Source: a virus
DNA: 64,000 bases
Reading direction: 5' to 3' (one strand)
Virus record (IMG/VR): IMGVR_UViG_3300048835_000978
Location: 1-64,000 of that record
The position numbers and the translations under genes were made by a program. The notes beneath the pieces are model-generated. The model worked only from the letters and a program-made list of their open reading frames with translations, did no database searches and had not been told where the DNA came from. This document shows positions 41,033-48,358 of the stretch, in pieces. Within the stretch, counting starts at the first letter, position 1; each line of letters starts with the position of its first letter.

Positions 41033-41925
41033 GCCGCGGCAATTAGCTCCCTGGCCTTGTTCTGTAGGATCGTTTCGATTTCTGCGAAGCTTGGGCGTGG
41101 CGTGCTTTCGTCAAAGCGAAGTGCCGACAAGCTGCCGCGGAGTATCGGGTGCCGCCTGCATAGCGTGTCGATGAAGATCGCGACTTGCCTATCGCTCGGC
41201 GGCGGGAATTCCAATTTGGTGTCGAAGCGGCGAAACAGCGCTGGATCGAGGCAATCAAGGCGATTGGTCGCCGCGATGAACGTGCATGTCGGCGGCATCG
41301 CGTCGAGCGACATCAATAGCTGCGTTACCATGCGATTAGCCTCTTTGTCGGCCCCACTGGTGCCAGCGGCCCGCGACTCGGCCAGGGCGTCGATTTCGTC
41401 GATGAACAGCACGCATGGTTGGCGTGCGGCGTCGCTGAACACCTTCACGAGATTCTTGGCCGACGTGCCGAAGTGGCTATCGGCAATCTGGCTGTGCTCG
41501 GCGTAGAGCAGCGGCACGCCAAGCAAGCTGGCCAGTGCTTCGGCCGCGGCGGTCTTGCCGTTGCCCGGCGGACCATGGAACAGCAGTTTGGTTCGCGGGC
41601 GAAGATTATTGGCCAGGAGCACTTCGCGGCGATCGTGCTCGCGCTTGAGCAATTCCAGCGACTGCCGCACATCATCGGGCAGCAGCAGTGTGCCAAGCGT
41701 GCGCGTGGGATTGATGGCACAGACTCCATCGGAGCAGTTCGGCAGGGCAACCAGGCTGCTGGTGGGGCCGGCGTGCTGCTCCAGCAGTTTGCGAATCCGA
41801 TCGGCCAGCGAGTGGCGGCGTGCGGCGCGCTCGCTGGCTTCCAAGCAGCGAATTGCGCTGATTAACTGATCGCGATTGCCGGAGAGGGCATAGCGAAATG
41901 CGTTGATGGCCTCGGTGGACTTCAT
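41029..41925 (-). CDS. AAA+ ATPase
   Basis: 298 residues. N-terminal helical region (1-105); ATPase with Walker A GPPGNGKT (118-125), Walker B VLFIDEID (172-179), sensor ATNR (~219-222) and FRRFD (Arg finger/sensor 2 region, 231-235). The fold is that of classic FtsH/spastin-type AAA+ remodelers. It is coupled to the downstream XRE gene. It may work in replication, packaging or host takeover; substrate unknown. Confidence 0.8.
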   Translation of the reverse strand: MKSTEAINAFRYALSGNRDQLISAIRCLEASERAARRHSLADRIRKLLEQHAGPTSSLVALPNCSDGVCAINPTRTLGTLLLPDDVRQSLELLKREHDRREVLLANNLRPRTKLLFHGPPGNGKTAAAEALASLLGVPLLYAEHSQIADSHFGTSAKNLVKVFSDAARQPCVLFIDEIDALAESRAAGTSGADKEANRMVTQLLMSLDAMPPTCTFIAATNRLDCLDPALFRRFDTKLEFPPPSDRQVAIFIDTLCRRHPILRGSLSALRFDESTPRPSFAEIETILQNKARELIAAA

Positions 41926-41939
41926 GCCTGTTGTTCCTG

Positions 41940-42368
41940 TTAGCGTCCGTTCGCAACGGAACTCGCTCGCGGTTCCGTTGCTTGCAAATCGTCAGGCACA
42001 TGCCGCTCCAGTACCGCCCGCTCATTCCCCAGGTCGCGATTCACTGCATCGTGCTCTGTGAACTTATTCGGATAACGAGCGCGGAGCTTGTTGATGTTGG
42101 CCACCATGCACTGCTCGAAGCTCACGCCGACGTGATCGCAGAGGATGGCCAGATACCAGAACGCATCGCCAATCTCTTCGGCGATGTTCGTGCGGTCGGC
42201 ATGCTTGCCATAAAAGATCGTGCGCTTGAACGAGTCGGTCAGTTCGCCGATTTCAGTCGCGAGTCCAAAGATCGCATGTACGGCGCGAGCATCGGTAATA
42301 AGGCGATTGGCTAGCTCCGGCGTGATAGGGGCCTCGGTGGTCAGTGCCTGCTCGATATAGTTTTTCAT
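41940..42368 (-). CDS. MazG-like nucleotide pyrophosphohydrolase
   Basis: 142 residues. ATEIGELTDSFKRTIFYGKH and NIAEEIGDAFWYLAIL give the EExxE plus ExxD arrangement of MazG-type all-alpha NTP pyrophosphatases, which hydrolyse (d)NTP to (d)NMP and PPi with Mg. Its start overlaps the stop of the upstream gene by four bases. It probably tunes the nucleotide pool during phage growth, perhaps together with the DUF5664-like enzyme (45354-45800) and ThyX. Confidence 0.78.
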   Translation of the reverse strand: MKNYIEQALTTEAPITPELANRLITDARAVHAIFGLATEIGELTDSFKRTIFYGKHADRTNIAEEIGDAFWYLAILCDHVGVSFEQCMVANINKLRARYPNKFTEHDAVNRDLGNERAVLERHVPDDLQATEPRASSVANGR

Positions 42369-42754
42369 TGCTTGTCTTTCTTGATTTCCTCAATAATCTT
42401 TTCGGGTTGTTTGATTCGCTCCCGCAGCGCGTCACGCAGCTCGTCACGTTCTTTTTTGACGCTCTCTAGTTGCTCTTGAAAACGTCGACCATCTCTAGCT
42501 GCCTCGACGACGATCCGGGCCATGTCGACGACGTGCGTTTTCGGTGGCGAGATTTCGCAAAGCACGCGAACAATGGCAGATTGAAAATGAAACACGCCCT
42601 CTTGAACTTCGCGCTTGATGCGGTCCCGCAGGAAGTTCTTGATGTGCGAGGCTGCCCACGGCAGATCACTCTCGGCAGCAAGCGGGAATATCTCCCGGAA
42701 CGCCTTGCGGATCTCGGCCTGCTCTTGCTTCGCTCGTTCGATGTCGTAATCCAC
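42365..42754 (-). CDS. Coiled-coil protein
   Basis: 129 residues from GTG 42754 with AGGAG eight bases upstream. Helical, C-terminal half a coiled coil (QEQLESVKKERDELRDALRERI). A second, partial copy of its 3' end lies at 42928-43041, beyond the next gene boundary. Function unknown. Confidence 0.6.
   Translation of the reverse strand: MDYDIERAKQEQAEIRKAFREIFPLAAESDLPWAASHIKNFLRDRIKREVQEGVFHFQSAIVRVLCEISPPKTHVVDMARIVVEAARDGRRFQEQLESVKKERDELRDALRERIKQPEKIIEEIKKDKQ
42411..42428 (-). repeat. Direct repeat, copy 1 (inside 42365-42754)
   Basis: TTGATTCGCTCCCGCAGC on the plus strand, with a second identical copy at 42956-42973. Both encode the end of a coiled coil on the minus strand. Confidence 0.75.
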
Positions 42755-42927
42755 TGGCTATCTCCTGGCGGAATAAATATGCCCGTCTCTCCGAGCTGTC
42801 ACGCGACTACTCGTCAGCAGTTTTTCCGACTCGCGTTTGGTCGTTGGCCAAGTCGATCAATCCGTCGCTACTTTCGAGCTATACCCGAAAGTCCCATCCC
42901 CCTGGCCAGAGGCGGTGCGAGATACGG

Positions 42928-43041
42928 TCATGTCTTCAAGGTGGATTCCAGTTGCTTGATTCGCTCCCGCAGCTCGTCACGATCCTTCGTCACTCTCTCT
43001 ACCCCACCCGCCGCAGCTCGAATCGCGGTGGCAACGAGAAA
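42928..43041 (-). pseudogene. Remnant copy of the coiled-coil gene end
   Basis: A frame of 37 codons ends with TGA at 42930-42928 and reads (last part) TKDRDELRERIKQLES, close to KERDELRDALRERIKQPEK in the gene at 42365-42754. There is no start with a good ribosome site except GTG 42993. It looks like a truncated paralogue left between the coiled-coil gene and the HNH-AP2 gene. The rest of this ~300-base gap (42755-43070) holds no recognisable gene. Confidence 0.45.
42956..42973 (-). repeat. Direct repeat, copy 2
   Basis: Identical 18 bases to 42411-42428, lying in the remnant copy of the coiled-coil gene. Confidence 0.75.
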
Positions 43042-43070
43042 CGAGCTGCGGACGGAGAGGGGAAACGGAG

Positions 43071-43610
43071 CTAAATGGTTGATGCTTTTGGTCGCCGCCC
43101 TATCTTTCCTCGTGACACTGCGACGATTGAATAGTCAATTACGTCTGGAAAGTTTAGTTTCGCAAATTCTCCAGCCAACTCTCTGGCTGCTTGGTCGTAG
43201 GCCAGTGCCGCAACCTCTTCGCTTACGAATGTCCCTAGGTGCTTGCGAACTTTATTGAACGTGATATGTGACACCCAGCAGTTATTTTGCGAATGTCTTC
43301 GCACTCCCTTGAATCGCGAACTCGTTCCAAGAACCGGCCCGCGATTGTGCTGATTTTGTGGCTGTGTAGCTAATCGAAGATTGTGGCGCTGATTATCAAG
43401 TCCATTGCGGTTGCGATGATCCACGAGGCAGTCTGGCTCACCCATGATCATGCGGTGCATGTAAACCCTGCGGCCTTTTCGTCCGACTTGCATTTGGGCG
43501 TAGGATGTCTTGTTGCGAACCGCAAGTCGCCAGGGAAGGCTGGCAAGCCAATCGTAATCAGCATCATCAACAAGCACTTCATGGCCAGATGGCAAGCGTA
43601 TGATTTTCAT
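43071..43610 (-). CDS. HNH endonuclease with AP2-type DNA-binding domain
   Basis: 179 residues. HNH part: HRMIMGEPDCLVDHRNRNGLD and NLRLATQPQNQHNRG with the expected DH, N and N-H residues. C-terminal AP2/ERF-like domain (SSRFKGVRRHSQNNCWVSHI, AALAYDQAARELAGEFAKLNF). This is a typical free-standing homing nuclease. It is coupled to ThyX upstream by a four-base overlap and is AT-richer than its neighbours. It could be mobile. Confidence 0.86.
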   Translation of the reverse strand: MKIIRLPSGHEVLVDDADYDWLASLPWRLAVRNKTSYAQMQVGRKGRRVYMHRMIMGEPDCLVDHRNRNGLDNQRHNLRLATQPQNQHNRGPVLGTSSRFKGVRRHSQNNCWVSHITFNKVRKHLGTFVSEEVAALAYDQAARELAGEFAKLNFPDVIDYSIVAVSRGKIGRRPKASTI

Positions 43611-45013
43611 TTCACGAACTCTGCCACTTGTCCGATGCCGTCCGGTGAGTCGATTAACCGGATGTCCTGAAATGAGTCTGCATACCTGCTTTTTTGCAAC
43701 TCACGAACCACCTGGACATAGACTTCCCGTATCTCTGCATCGGCGTGCCGGGAGCATCGCTGTTGAACCATCCTGCGCCACTGACTGACGGACGCGGAGA
43801 AGATCATTTCGGTTTGCAGTGCGTTGCCGAGATAGCCGCGTGCCGCGCCGCGGGCTTGCTTGCGGGCGGAAGTCTTGTCGACCTTGCGGTCGATCAGATA
43901 CGCCTCAAGCTCGTGAACGGTCAGACGGTAAGTGTTCTGTGCCGACTTCATCGTTTCATCCGCACAGCTCGGGATAGCTGTGTCTTCGGCATGCACATCG
44001 TTGATGTATGCCGTGATCAGTGGATGCTCGACCCACGGCGAACCATCTTCATCCACATACCGCGTACTCCGCTGGCTGATCGCGGTGAAGTCGCCATGTC
44101 GGACTTGCTCGTGTGAGAAGCCGCGGCTGCCGGAGAGGTAGAGGGAGATCCACTTTTCGTGGTCAGTTTCAGGCGGCATGATCATCGCCGAAGTCGACGA
44201 CGATTGCTCCGGTCGCTTAATGATGTGTGGCGCAACTTGATGGCCAAGCTCAGCGAGAAGACGACCAAGATCATTGTGAGCATCAATTCGATACTCGTCG
44301 TCAAGGTTACCGAACTCGTCGGCGAAGGATTGCCATTCGAGTATCGCGCGAAGATTGACGGTTATTCTGAAATCGGCATTGTGCCAGTGGCTGTGGAAGA
44401 TAATGCCGGGACGATTAATCAGCAGATAGGCAGCGTAATCGGCATCGAAGCCCTGAACGCCGATCGTGAAATTGAAATGCTCCAACACGCTGCCGTGGCC
44501 AACGGCGAGGATGTGGTCGTGGTAGCCCTCAACTCTGCTGCATGACACGCCGGCTTTTTGTGCGAAATGGGCGGCGACATCGCTCCATTTCCTGAACTTG
44601 CCTGCCTTCATTGCGAACTCGATCAGCGACAGATTGTCGCCGTTTGCTGCGTCGTGATAGCGGCCATCCTTTATGTTCACAAATGCCGATGGATTGGAAT
44701 CTGCTCGACCGAACGCATGGCACGTCATGCAGCCATTGTGCTCGACGCCAACAAACTGCACCCCCAGCTCCCGATACTCGGCAATCACGTCTAGTTTCGA
44801 TGCGATCTCCGCGCTATTGAACTCTCCTGATCGGCTAAAGCTCGGCCTGCCCTTGCCCAGAGAGTCGTAACATACTCGCCCTGCCAACTCGCTCAGCCGC
44901 TCAGCCGCCGTCCCCTGCATTTGATCGCTGCGCGGCACGCCCATCTCTGGCGGAATTCGCACTTCGTCGCCGCCGTCCCAAACAAGGCGGGCTTTCAGTA
45001 GATCGTTGGACAT
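43607..45013 (-). CDS. thyX: Flavin-dependent thymidylate synthase ThyX with inserted primase-like domain
   Basis: 468 residues. ThyX halves: ELAGRVCYDSLGKGR (~43-57), GHGSVLEHFNFTI (172-184), and the signature RHGDFTAISQRSTRYV (305-320), the local form of the RHRxxSxNExSxRY motif. Between GKGRPS and EGYHDHI, an extra ~100 residues (59-161) are inserted; their sequence (TCHAFGRADSNPSAFVN..GRYHDAANGDNLSLIEFA) matches DnaG-type CHC2 zinc-finger domains seen in primase-like proteins, but the later Cys ligands are gone. ThyX makes dTMP from dUMP with NADPH and FAD. The gene is followed by an HNH-AP2 gene. Confidence 0.85.
   Translation of the reverse strand: MSNDLLKARLVWDGGDEVRIPPEMGVPRSDQMQGTAAERLSELAGRVCYDSLGKGRPSFSRSGEFNSAEIASKLDVIAEYRELGVQFVGVEHNGCMTCHAFGRADSNPSAFVNIKDGRYHDAANGDNLSLIEFAMKAGKFRKWSDVAAHFAQKAGVSCSRVEGYHDHILAVGHGSVLEHFNFTIGVQGFDADYAAYLLINRPGIIFHSHWHNADFRITVNLRAILEWQSFADEFGNLDDEYRIDAHNDLGRLLAELGHQVAPHIIKRPEQSSSTSAMIMPPETDHEKWISLYLSGSRGFSHEQVRHGDFTAISQRSTRYVDEDGSPWVEHPLITAYINDVHAEDTAIPSCADETMKSAQNTYRLTVHELEAYLIDRKVDKTSARKQARGAARGYLGNALQTEMIFSASVSQWRRMVQQRCSRHADAEIREVYVQVVRELQKSRYADSFQDIRLIDSPDGIGQVAEFVK
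44531..44839 (-). other. Inserted CHC2/primase-like domain inside ThyX
   Basis: Residues ~59-161 of the protein. Motif pattern: YRELGVQFVGVE, C-x2-CH with NPSAFVNIKDGRYHDAANG, NLSLIEFAMKAGKF, AHFAQKAGV. The order and spacing match a primase zinc-binding domain; only the first Cys/His part is kept. The reading frame is intact on both sides of the insert. Confidence 0.72.
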
Positions 45014-45057
45014 GAGGGTGCTCCTAGAGTTTCAGGAAAGAGGAAAGGGGTTAAGGG

Positions 45058-45357
45058 TCAGGCCGCCGCCTGTTTCCGCCGGGCGAACTTCACTTGGTTG
45101 CGATAGATGCGATCACACTGCTCGTTCGCCTTGTCGGCCGAGCCGTATGGCCCGATGACACCGACTTTCATCGACTTGTCGAGCACGATCGCCAGCGGCG
45201 GCAAGGCCCAGTTCGTGCGATCGATCCAGACTTCTTTGCTCCGGCCGTCGAAGCAAACCCACCAGCGCGAGCAGAACAGCGCGAAGCCTGTTCGCTGAAT
45301 GGCCAGGCCGATCTGGATTCCGATGACGACGGCGATGAGGGCGATGAGGATGTTCAT
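45058..45357 (-). CDS. Small membrane protein
   Basis: 99 residues from ATG 45357, in an ATGA overlap with the previous stop. N-terminal membrane span (LIALIAVVIGIQIGLAI), then a basic, cytoplasm-type domain (KVGVIGPYGSADKANEQCDRIYRNQ), which looks like a periplasmic or inner-face peptide. No family recognised. Confidence 0.55.
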   Translation of the reverse strand: MNILIALIAVVIGIQIGLAIQRTGFALFCSRWWVCFDGRSKEVWIDRTNWALPPLAIVLDKSMKVGVIGPYGSADKANEQCDRIYRNQVKFARRKQAAA

Positions 45358-45800
45358 TGAGTCGACTGTGCTTTCAGGTAGTGCTCGTACTCCGGCCGCT
45401 CCGGGATGTCGATCAGGTGCGGCATTTTTTCCTCGAAGTGGCACAGCGTCATCAGGTTCCAAATCGCATGACCCAGATCGTCCTCTTCCGTCTTCCCTTC
45501 CAGATAGCTGGCGATATGCTCCAGCGCGTGGTTGATCAACACGCTGGCGGGCATGCCCTTTTTCCAGTTGTGCGGCGGGTACTTCACGGCCCCTTCCGCA
45601 CAGGCATTGCCGACGCGACGCAGGCCGACAGGGCTGATCAGATCGAGGCGAGCCTTGGGGCTGCTGCCGCGAACGGCTCCGGTGTCGAACTTCGTGACGG
45701 CTTGGTCGTCCATGATTTCCTCGAACCCTCCGTGATAGATGCCGCCGCACGGCCCGCGAACAGGAATGGCCATGAACGTGCGAATGTTGCTGTCAGCCAT
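45354..45800 (-). CDS. DUF5664-like dATP/dGTP diphosphohydrolase
   Basis: 148 residues from ATG 45800. RFDLISP-type segment: KARLDLISPVGLRRVGNACAEGAVKY, HNWKKGMPASVLINHALEH, EEDDLGHAIWNLMTLCHFE; this is the DUF5664/PF18909 family, annotated as dATP/dGTP diphosphohydrolase in phages. The two Glu-Asp/His-rich helices would bind metal. It may drain purine dNTPs or provide a balanced pool. It is not part of a Z-genome cluster here (no PurZ-like gene seen). Confidence 0.78.
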   Translation of the reverse strand: MADSNIRTFMAIPVRGPCGGIYHGGFEEIMDDQAVTKFDTGAVRGSSPKARLDLISPVGLRRVGNACAEGAVKYPPHNWKKGMPASVLINHALEHIASYLEGKTEEDDLGHAIWNLMTLCHFEEKMPHLIDIPERPEYEHYLKAQSTQ

Positions 45801-46209
45801 CGTGATTCCTGCGCGGCAGCGACCCTGGATAGGGATTGCGTGCTTCCGGCGGCGAGCTGAACTCGGTCGGAATGAAATCGCCAGTCTCGGCGGGCAGATT
45901 GGATTGCTCCGGCTCCGGCTCGGCCAGCCTGCGCTGGAGCGATTCGGGCAACTGGAGCACGAACTGCTCGGCGATCGCGGCGATCTGCTTGACGGCCGCC
46001 GGCTCATCGGTCAGCGATTCGTGCAGCAGCTCGCGGAGCGCGGCGAGCTTGGCGGCCAGGTCTTTTGAGAGCGACGGCTGATTCTGGAGCTTGGCGATTT
46101 CAACGCCAATGGCCTGTCGGAATTTACCGGAAATCGCGGCATGCCGAGTGTACTTCGGTGAGTTGGTCCAGGCCGTGTAGCGGCGGATAGCAAGGAGAAG
46201 ATCGACCAT
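45793..46209 (-). CDS. Hypothetical helical protein
   Basis: 138 residues, all helical with a Pro-rich acidic C-terminus (PESLQRRLAEPEPEQ). It has a good ribosome site (AGGGGG) and follows the divergent promoter region. No family recognised. First gene of a small leftward operon that includes the DUF5664-like enzyme. Confidence 0.58.
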   Translation of the reverse strand: MVDLLLAIRRYTAWTNSPKYTRHAAISGKFRQAIGVEIAKLQNQPSLSKDLAAKLAALRELLHESLTDEPAAVKQIAAIAEQFVLQLPESLQRRLAEPEPEQSNLPAETGDFIPTEFSSPPEARNPYPGSLPRRNHDG

Positions 46210-46238
46210 ATTACTGGCCCCCTAGGACGCGGAGGAAA

Positions 46239-46298
46239 GCGACGGCGGCGGGAAGCTTTGTCCTTGATCGCCCGAACGCGGCTGGTCGCCGCCGTCGC
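46239..46298 (-). promoter_or_regulatory. 5' UTR hairpin upstream of 46209
   Basis: Arms GCGACGGCGGCG (46239-46250) and CGCCGCCGTCGC (46287-46298) make a perfect 12-bp stem with a 36-base loop. It lies just downstream of promoter copy d on the minus strand and ahead of the ribosome site, so it would fold at the very 5' end of the mRNA. After it comes TTTCC, so attenuation is possible. Confidence 0.55.
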
Positions 46299-46306
46299 GA
46301 GGGCAG

Positions 46307-46347
46307 AATATGGCCGACTGTTATCAAAACTGTCAACAAGATTTTTT
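46307..46347 (-). promoter_or_regulatory. Promoter copy d (leftward), best -35
   Basis: AAAAAATCTTG, TTGACA (46331-46336), GTTTTGATAAC; 18 bases on is CATATT (46307-46312). TTGACA is the consensus -35. It faces leftward and shares the control region with the rightward gene at 46417. A genuine sigma70-type promoter in all likelihood. Confidence 0.72.
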
Positions 46348-46372
46348 AATCGTTGCTGATAACGGGGTTAGG

Positions 46373-46410
46373 TATAATCGATGCAGTGGCTCCGGCACTT
46401 AATGGAGGGG
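46373..46410 (+). promoter_or_regulatory. Rightward -10 and ribosome site
   Basis: A perfect TATAAT (46373-46378) with weak -35 upstream, and GGAGGGG (46404-46410) six bases before ATG 46417. These set the plus-strand gene. Together with copy d it makes a divergent regulatory region of about 200 bases (46210-46416). Confidence 0.62.
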
Positions 46411-46416
46411 AACGAA

Positions 46417-46725
46417 ATGGCACACCAACAGAAGCAGAGTTATTGCTATCGGTGTCAACAGGTGTCGCTGCACACCCGCGACACCTACGAAGTTCCGCAC
46501 GTACTACACCTAGGGCTGGCGCTCTTGATGTGCGGACTGTGGCTGCCGTTCTGGATTTTGCACGCAGCGCTGAATGCCTATTCAACGATGCCCTATCGCT
46601 GCTCGGTGTGCGGGCAAATTGCCGGCGAACGGATTGATTCGCCGTGGGCCAGGGCAATCGGTAGGTCCGTGAGAAAATCGCTCAAGCCTGGTGTCAGCGA
46701 CTCCACGGAGCAGGCGACTCGTTAG
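46417..46725 (+). CDS. LITAF-like zinc-ribbon membrane protein (only plus-strand gene)
   Basis: 102 residues from ATG 46417. CYRC near the N-terminus, a membrane-embedded hydrophobic segment (LGLALLMCGLWLPFWILHAAL), and CSVCG after it: the 'CxxC - hydrophobic - CxxC' arrangement of LITAF-type membrane zinc domains. It probably sits on the inner face of the host membrane. It is the only plus-strand gene in the window and has its own promoter and a strong ribosome site. Confidence 0.7.
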   Translation: MAHQQKQSYCYRCQQVSLHTRDTYEVPHVLHLGLALLMCGLWLPFWILHAALNAYSTMPYRCSVCGQIAGERIDSPWARAIGRSVRKSLKPGVSDSTEQATR

Positions 46726-46922
46726 CGGCATTGCTTGTGCTTGCGCTTGCTTAACTCCCTTGGCCCCAGCCGCTCGTAGCAATCCCCGCAGCGATTGTGC
46801 GGCGGATCGTGATGCGGAAACTCCGCGCAGCATGCCTCGCAGATGAATTCGAGGCAATCATCGCACTGCTTTAGTTCGTCGCGGCTGCACCTGGCGCCGC
46901 AGTTGGCACAACGCATAGTCAT
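46722..46922 (-). CDS. Small zinc-finger protein
   Basis: 66 residues with eight or more Cys: MRCANCGARC, CDDCLEFICEACC, RCGDCYERLG. A compact zinc-binding fold; possibly regulatory. The start overlaps the TerS-like stop as ATGA. Convergent with the plus-strand gene: the two stops overlap at 46722-46725. Confidence 0.65.
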   Translation of the reverse strand: MTMRCANCGARCSRDELKQCDDCLEFICEACCAEFPHHDPPHNRCGDCYERLGPRELSKRKHKQCR

Positions 46923-47452
46923 TCCGGCTTGTGTTCAATCTGCTGCGCCTTGTCGATCTGTTGCTTCAACAGGAACAGCGATTGGAGTTGTTCATCTGTG
47001 AGTGATTGCGCCACCCGCTCCGCGAGGGCGTACGGTTGACTTCCATCGGGCGTGGTCGGGGCGATCTTGACTGGCTTGTAGAGCCCGAACAGCTTGCAAA
47101 TCTCGGCGTTGGCGGCAATCACTTCCATACCAGAGTCGGATTGCCGGATCACGGTTCGCAGCGAGGCGAGCACGTTGGCGACAAGCTCACGCGGGCCTTC
47201 GTCGGCGAGGGATAGCAAATAATCTCTCGCGCGAGAAATGTACGTTTCGGCCTGACGACCACCCACGCCGTATTTCTGCTTCAGCATCGCCTTGATCTGA
47301 TGCTTATGAAAGTGCCTCGCCAGCATGTCCGCGCAAGCAGCCACCCGCTCGTTGACATCCTTCGCCGTGGACTTGGGGGTGCGTACCTTCCCGTCCTTCG
47401 TGGTGACATACTTGTGACCAGTCTGGGGGTCGGTGATCGGCTCGGTCATCAC
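46919..47452 (-). CDS. Small terminase-like HTH protein
   Basis: 177 residues. HKHQIKAMLKQKYGVGGRQAETYISRARDYLL is a helix-turn-helix like those of small terminases and phage HTH proteins, followed by helices and a C-terminal oligomerisation-type region. A small terminase should be near; none is obvious next to TerL, so this is the best candidate. Distance from TerL (~9 kb) is unusual, so the call is tentative. Confidence 0.52.
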   Translation of the reverse strand: MMTEPITDPQTGHKYVTTKDGKVRTPKSTAKDVNERVAACADMLARHFHKHQIKAMLKQKYGVGGRQAETYISRARDYLLSLADEGPRELVANVLASLRTVIRQSDSGMEVIAANAEICKLFGLYKPVKIAPTTPDGSQPYALAERVAQSLTDEQLQSLFLLKQQIDKAQQIEHKPE

Positions 47453-47664
47453 GCATTGCCCTGGTAAACCTTGATCGGCGGCGGCGGCGGCGAAGGAGTC
47501 GGCCGGAGTGACTTCATTGCCTCGCGATCAGGCCACCCAGGCGGCTTGGAGATTCCATCACCACCACATACCTTGCATGGCACGCGACGCCAGAACTGCC
47601 ACCAGCGGGCCGATGGGTCCGGCATGGTGCCGCTGCTCCGACATTGATCGCACCAGTTTTTCAC
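47449..47664 (-). CDS. Small zinc-binding protein
   Basis: 71 residues from GTG 47664 (GTGA overlap). WCDQCRSSG and PCKVCGGDG give a paired CxxC site, followed by Pro-rich tail. DnaJ-like zinc finger style. Function unknown. Confidence 0.55.
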   Translation of the reverse strand: MKNWCDQCRSSGTMPDPSARWWQFWRRVPCKVCGGDGISKPPGWPDREAMKSLRPTPSPPPPPIKVYQGNA

Positions 47665-47837
47665 GGCGACCTCGATTGCAAAATAAACATGCAGATCAAA
47701 AACGGCGACACGATGAACGTGCCAACCGCGATACCGACTGCAATTCCTAGTGCGTAGAAAAAACCACAGCGACCACGATCGGAATTCAGATCAAACACAC
47801 CGAGTCTTGTGTTGATCCGCAAAAGCAAGTCGATCAT
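47661..47837 (-). CDS. Small membrane protein (58 aa)
   Basis: 58 residues from ATG 47837 (overlapping the SET gene's stop as ATGA) to TGA 47661 (overlapping the next start as GTGA). The second half is one membrane segment (FYALGIAVGIAVGTFIVSPF). Double coupling makes it likely real. Confidence 0.58.
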   Translation of the reverse strand: MIDLLLRINTRLGVFDLNSDRGRCGFFYALGIAVGIAVGTFIVSPFLICMFILQSRSP

Positions 47838-48358
47838 CTTCGCTTCGCCTTTTTCCTTCGCTTGGCGGCCAGCAACTTCGGCAAGTCCTCTTCGGACACA
47901 ATGTAGCCCCGGCAGTTATACGAGCCACAGTGACATTTCGGGAACTCCCCTTGAAACGGCCAGCCGTAGTCGTAGCACAATTCCTGCCCGGTAGCGATGA
48001 AGCACAGAGCGCGCAACTCCCAACAGTGTGGGATGTTGGGATTGGTGTTCTGGATGCAGTTCGGCGAGCAGGAGTGGTTGACCAGGCCCCCCGGCATGTA
48101 GGGCTCCAGGATCATGCGATGATCGTCCAGTTCCATGCAGTAATGCGAGCCATAGGGCGATCGCTTGGTGTCTGGAATCAGCCGGCCGTAGATTCGCATG
48201 ACCAGCTCGTCCGGGAGAAAATCGCGCAGGGCGATCACAGAACGGCCAGCGTTGGGCGTGGTGATGATTTCAAAATTCGAGTAGAGATAGTCGTCCGTGC
48301 CGCGGCCATCGGGGTCGGTGAAGCGCGCGCGGGGGTTATTCTTCTTCGTCTTCGCCAT
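47834..48358 (-). CDS. SET-domain protein lysine methyltransferase
   Basis: 174 residues from ATG 48358. SET signatures: GGLVNHSCSPNC (90-101) with the NHSC knot, ELCYDYGW (126-133) with the Tyr, and a post-SET cysteine cluster CHCGSYNCRGY (142-152). These bind SAM and lysine. The C-terminus is basic (AKRRKKAKRR). A phage-encoded SET enzyme is rare; known viral example is the Chlorella virus vSET. A histone-H1-like gene lies 2.5 kb upstream at 50808-51164 and could be the substrate, by inference only. Confidence 0.85.
   Translation of the reverse strand: MAKTKKNNPRARFTDPDGRGTDDYLYSNFEIITTPNAGRSVIALRDFLPDELVMRIYGRLIPDTKRSPYGSHYCMELDDHRMILEPYMPGGLVNHSCSPNCIQNTNPNIPHCWELRALCFIATGQELCYDYGWPFQGEFPKCHCGSYNCRGYIVSEEDLPKLLAAKRRKKAKRR

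Noticed and set aside
44531-44839. Intein inside ThyX
   Set aside because: No splice-junction Cys/Ser, no His-Asn at the end, and the insert resembles a primase zinc domain instead.
41940-45800. Z-genome (2-aminoadenine) pathway
   Set aside because: The DUF5664-like and MazG-like enzymes are suggestive, but no PurZ- or DatZ-like gene is in the window.
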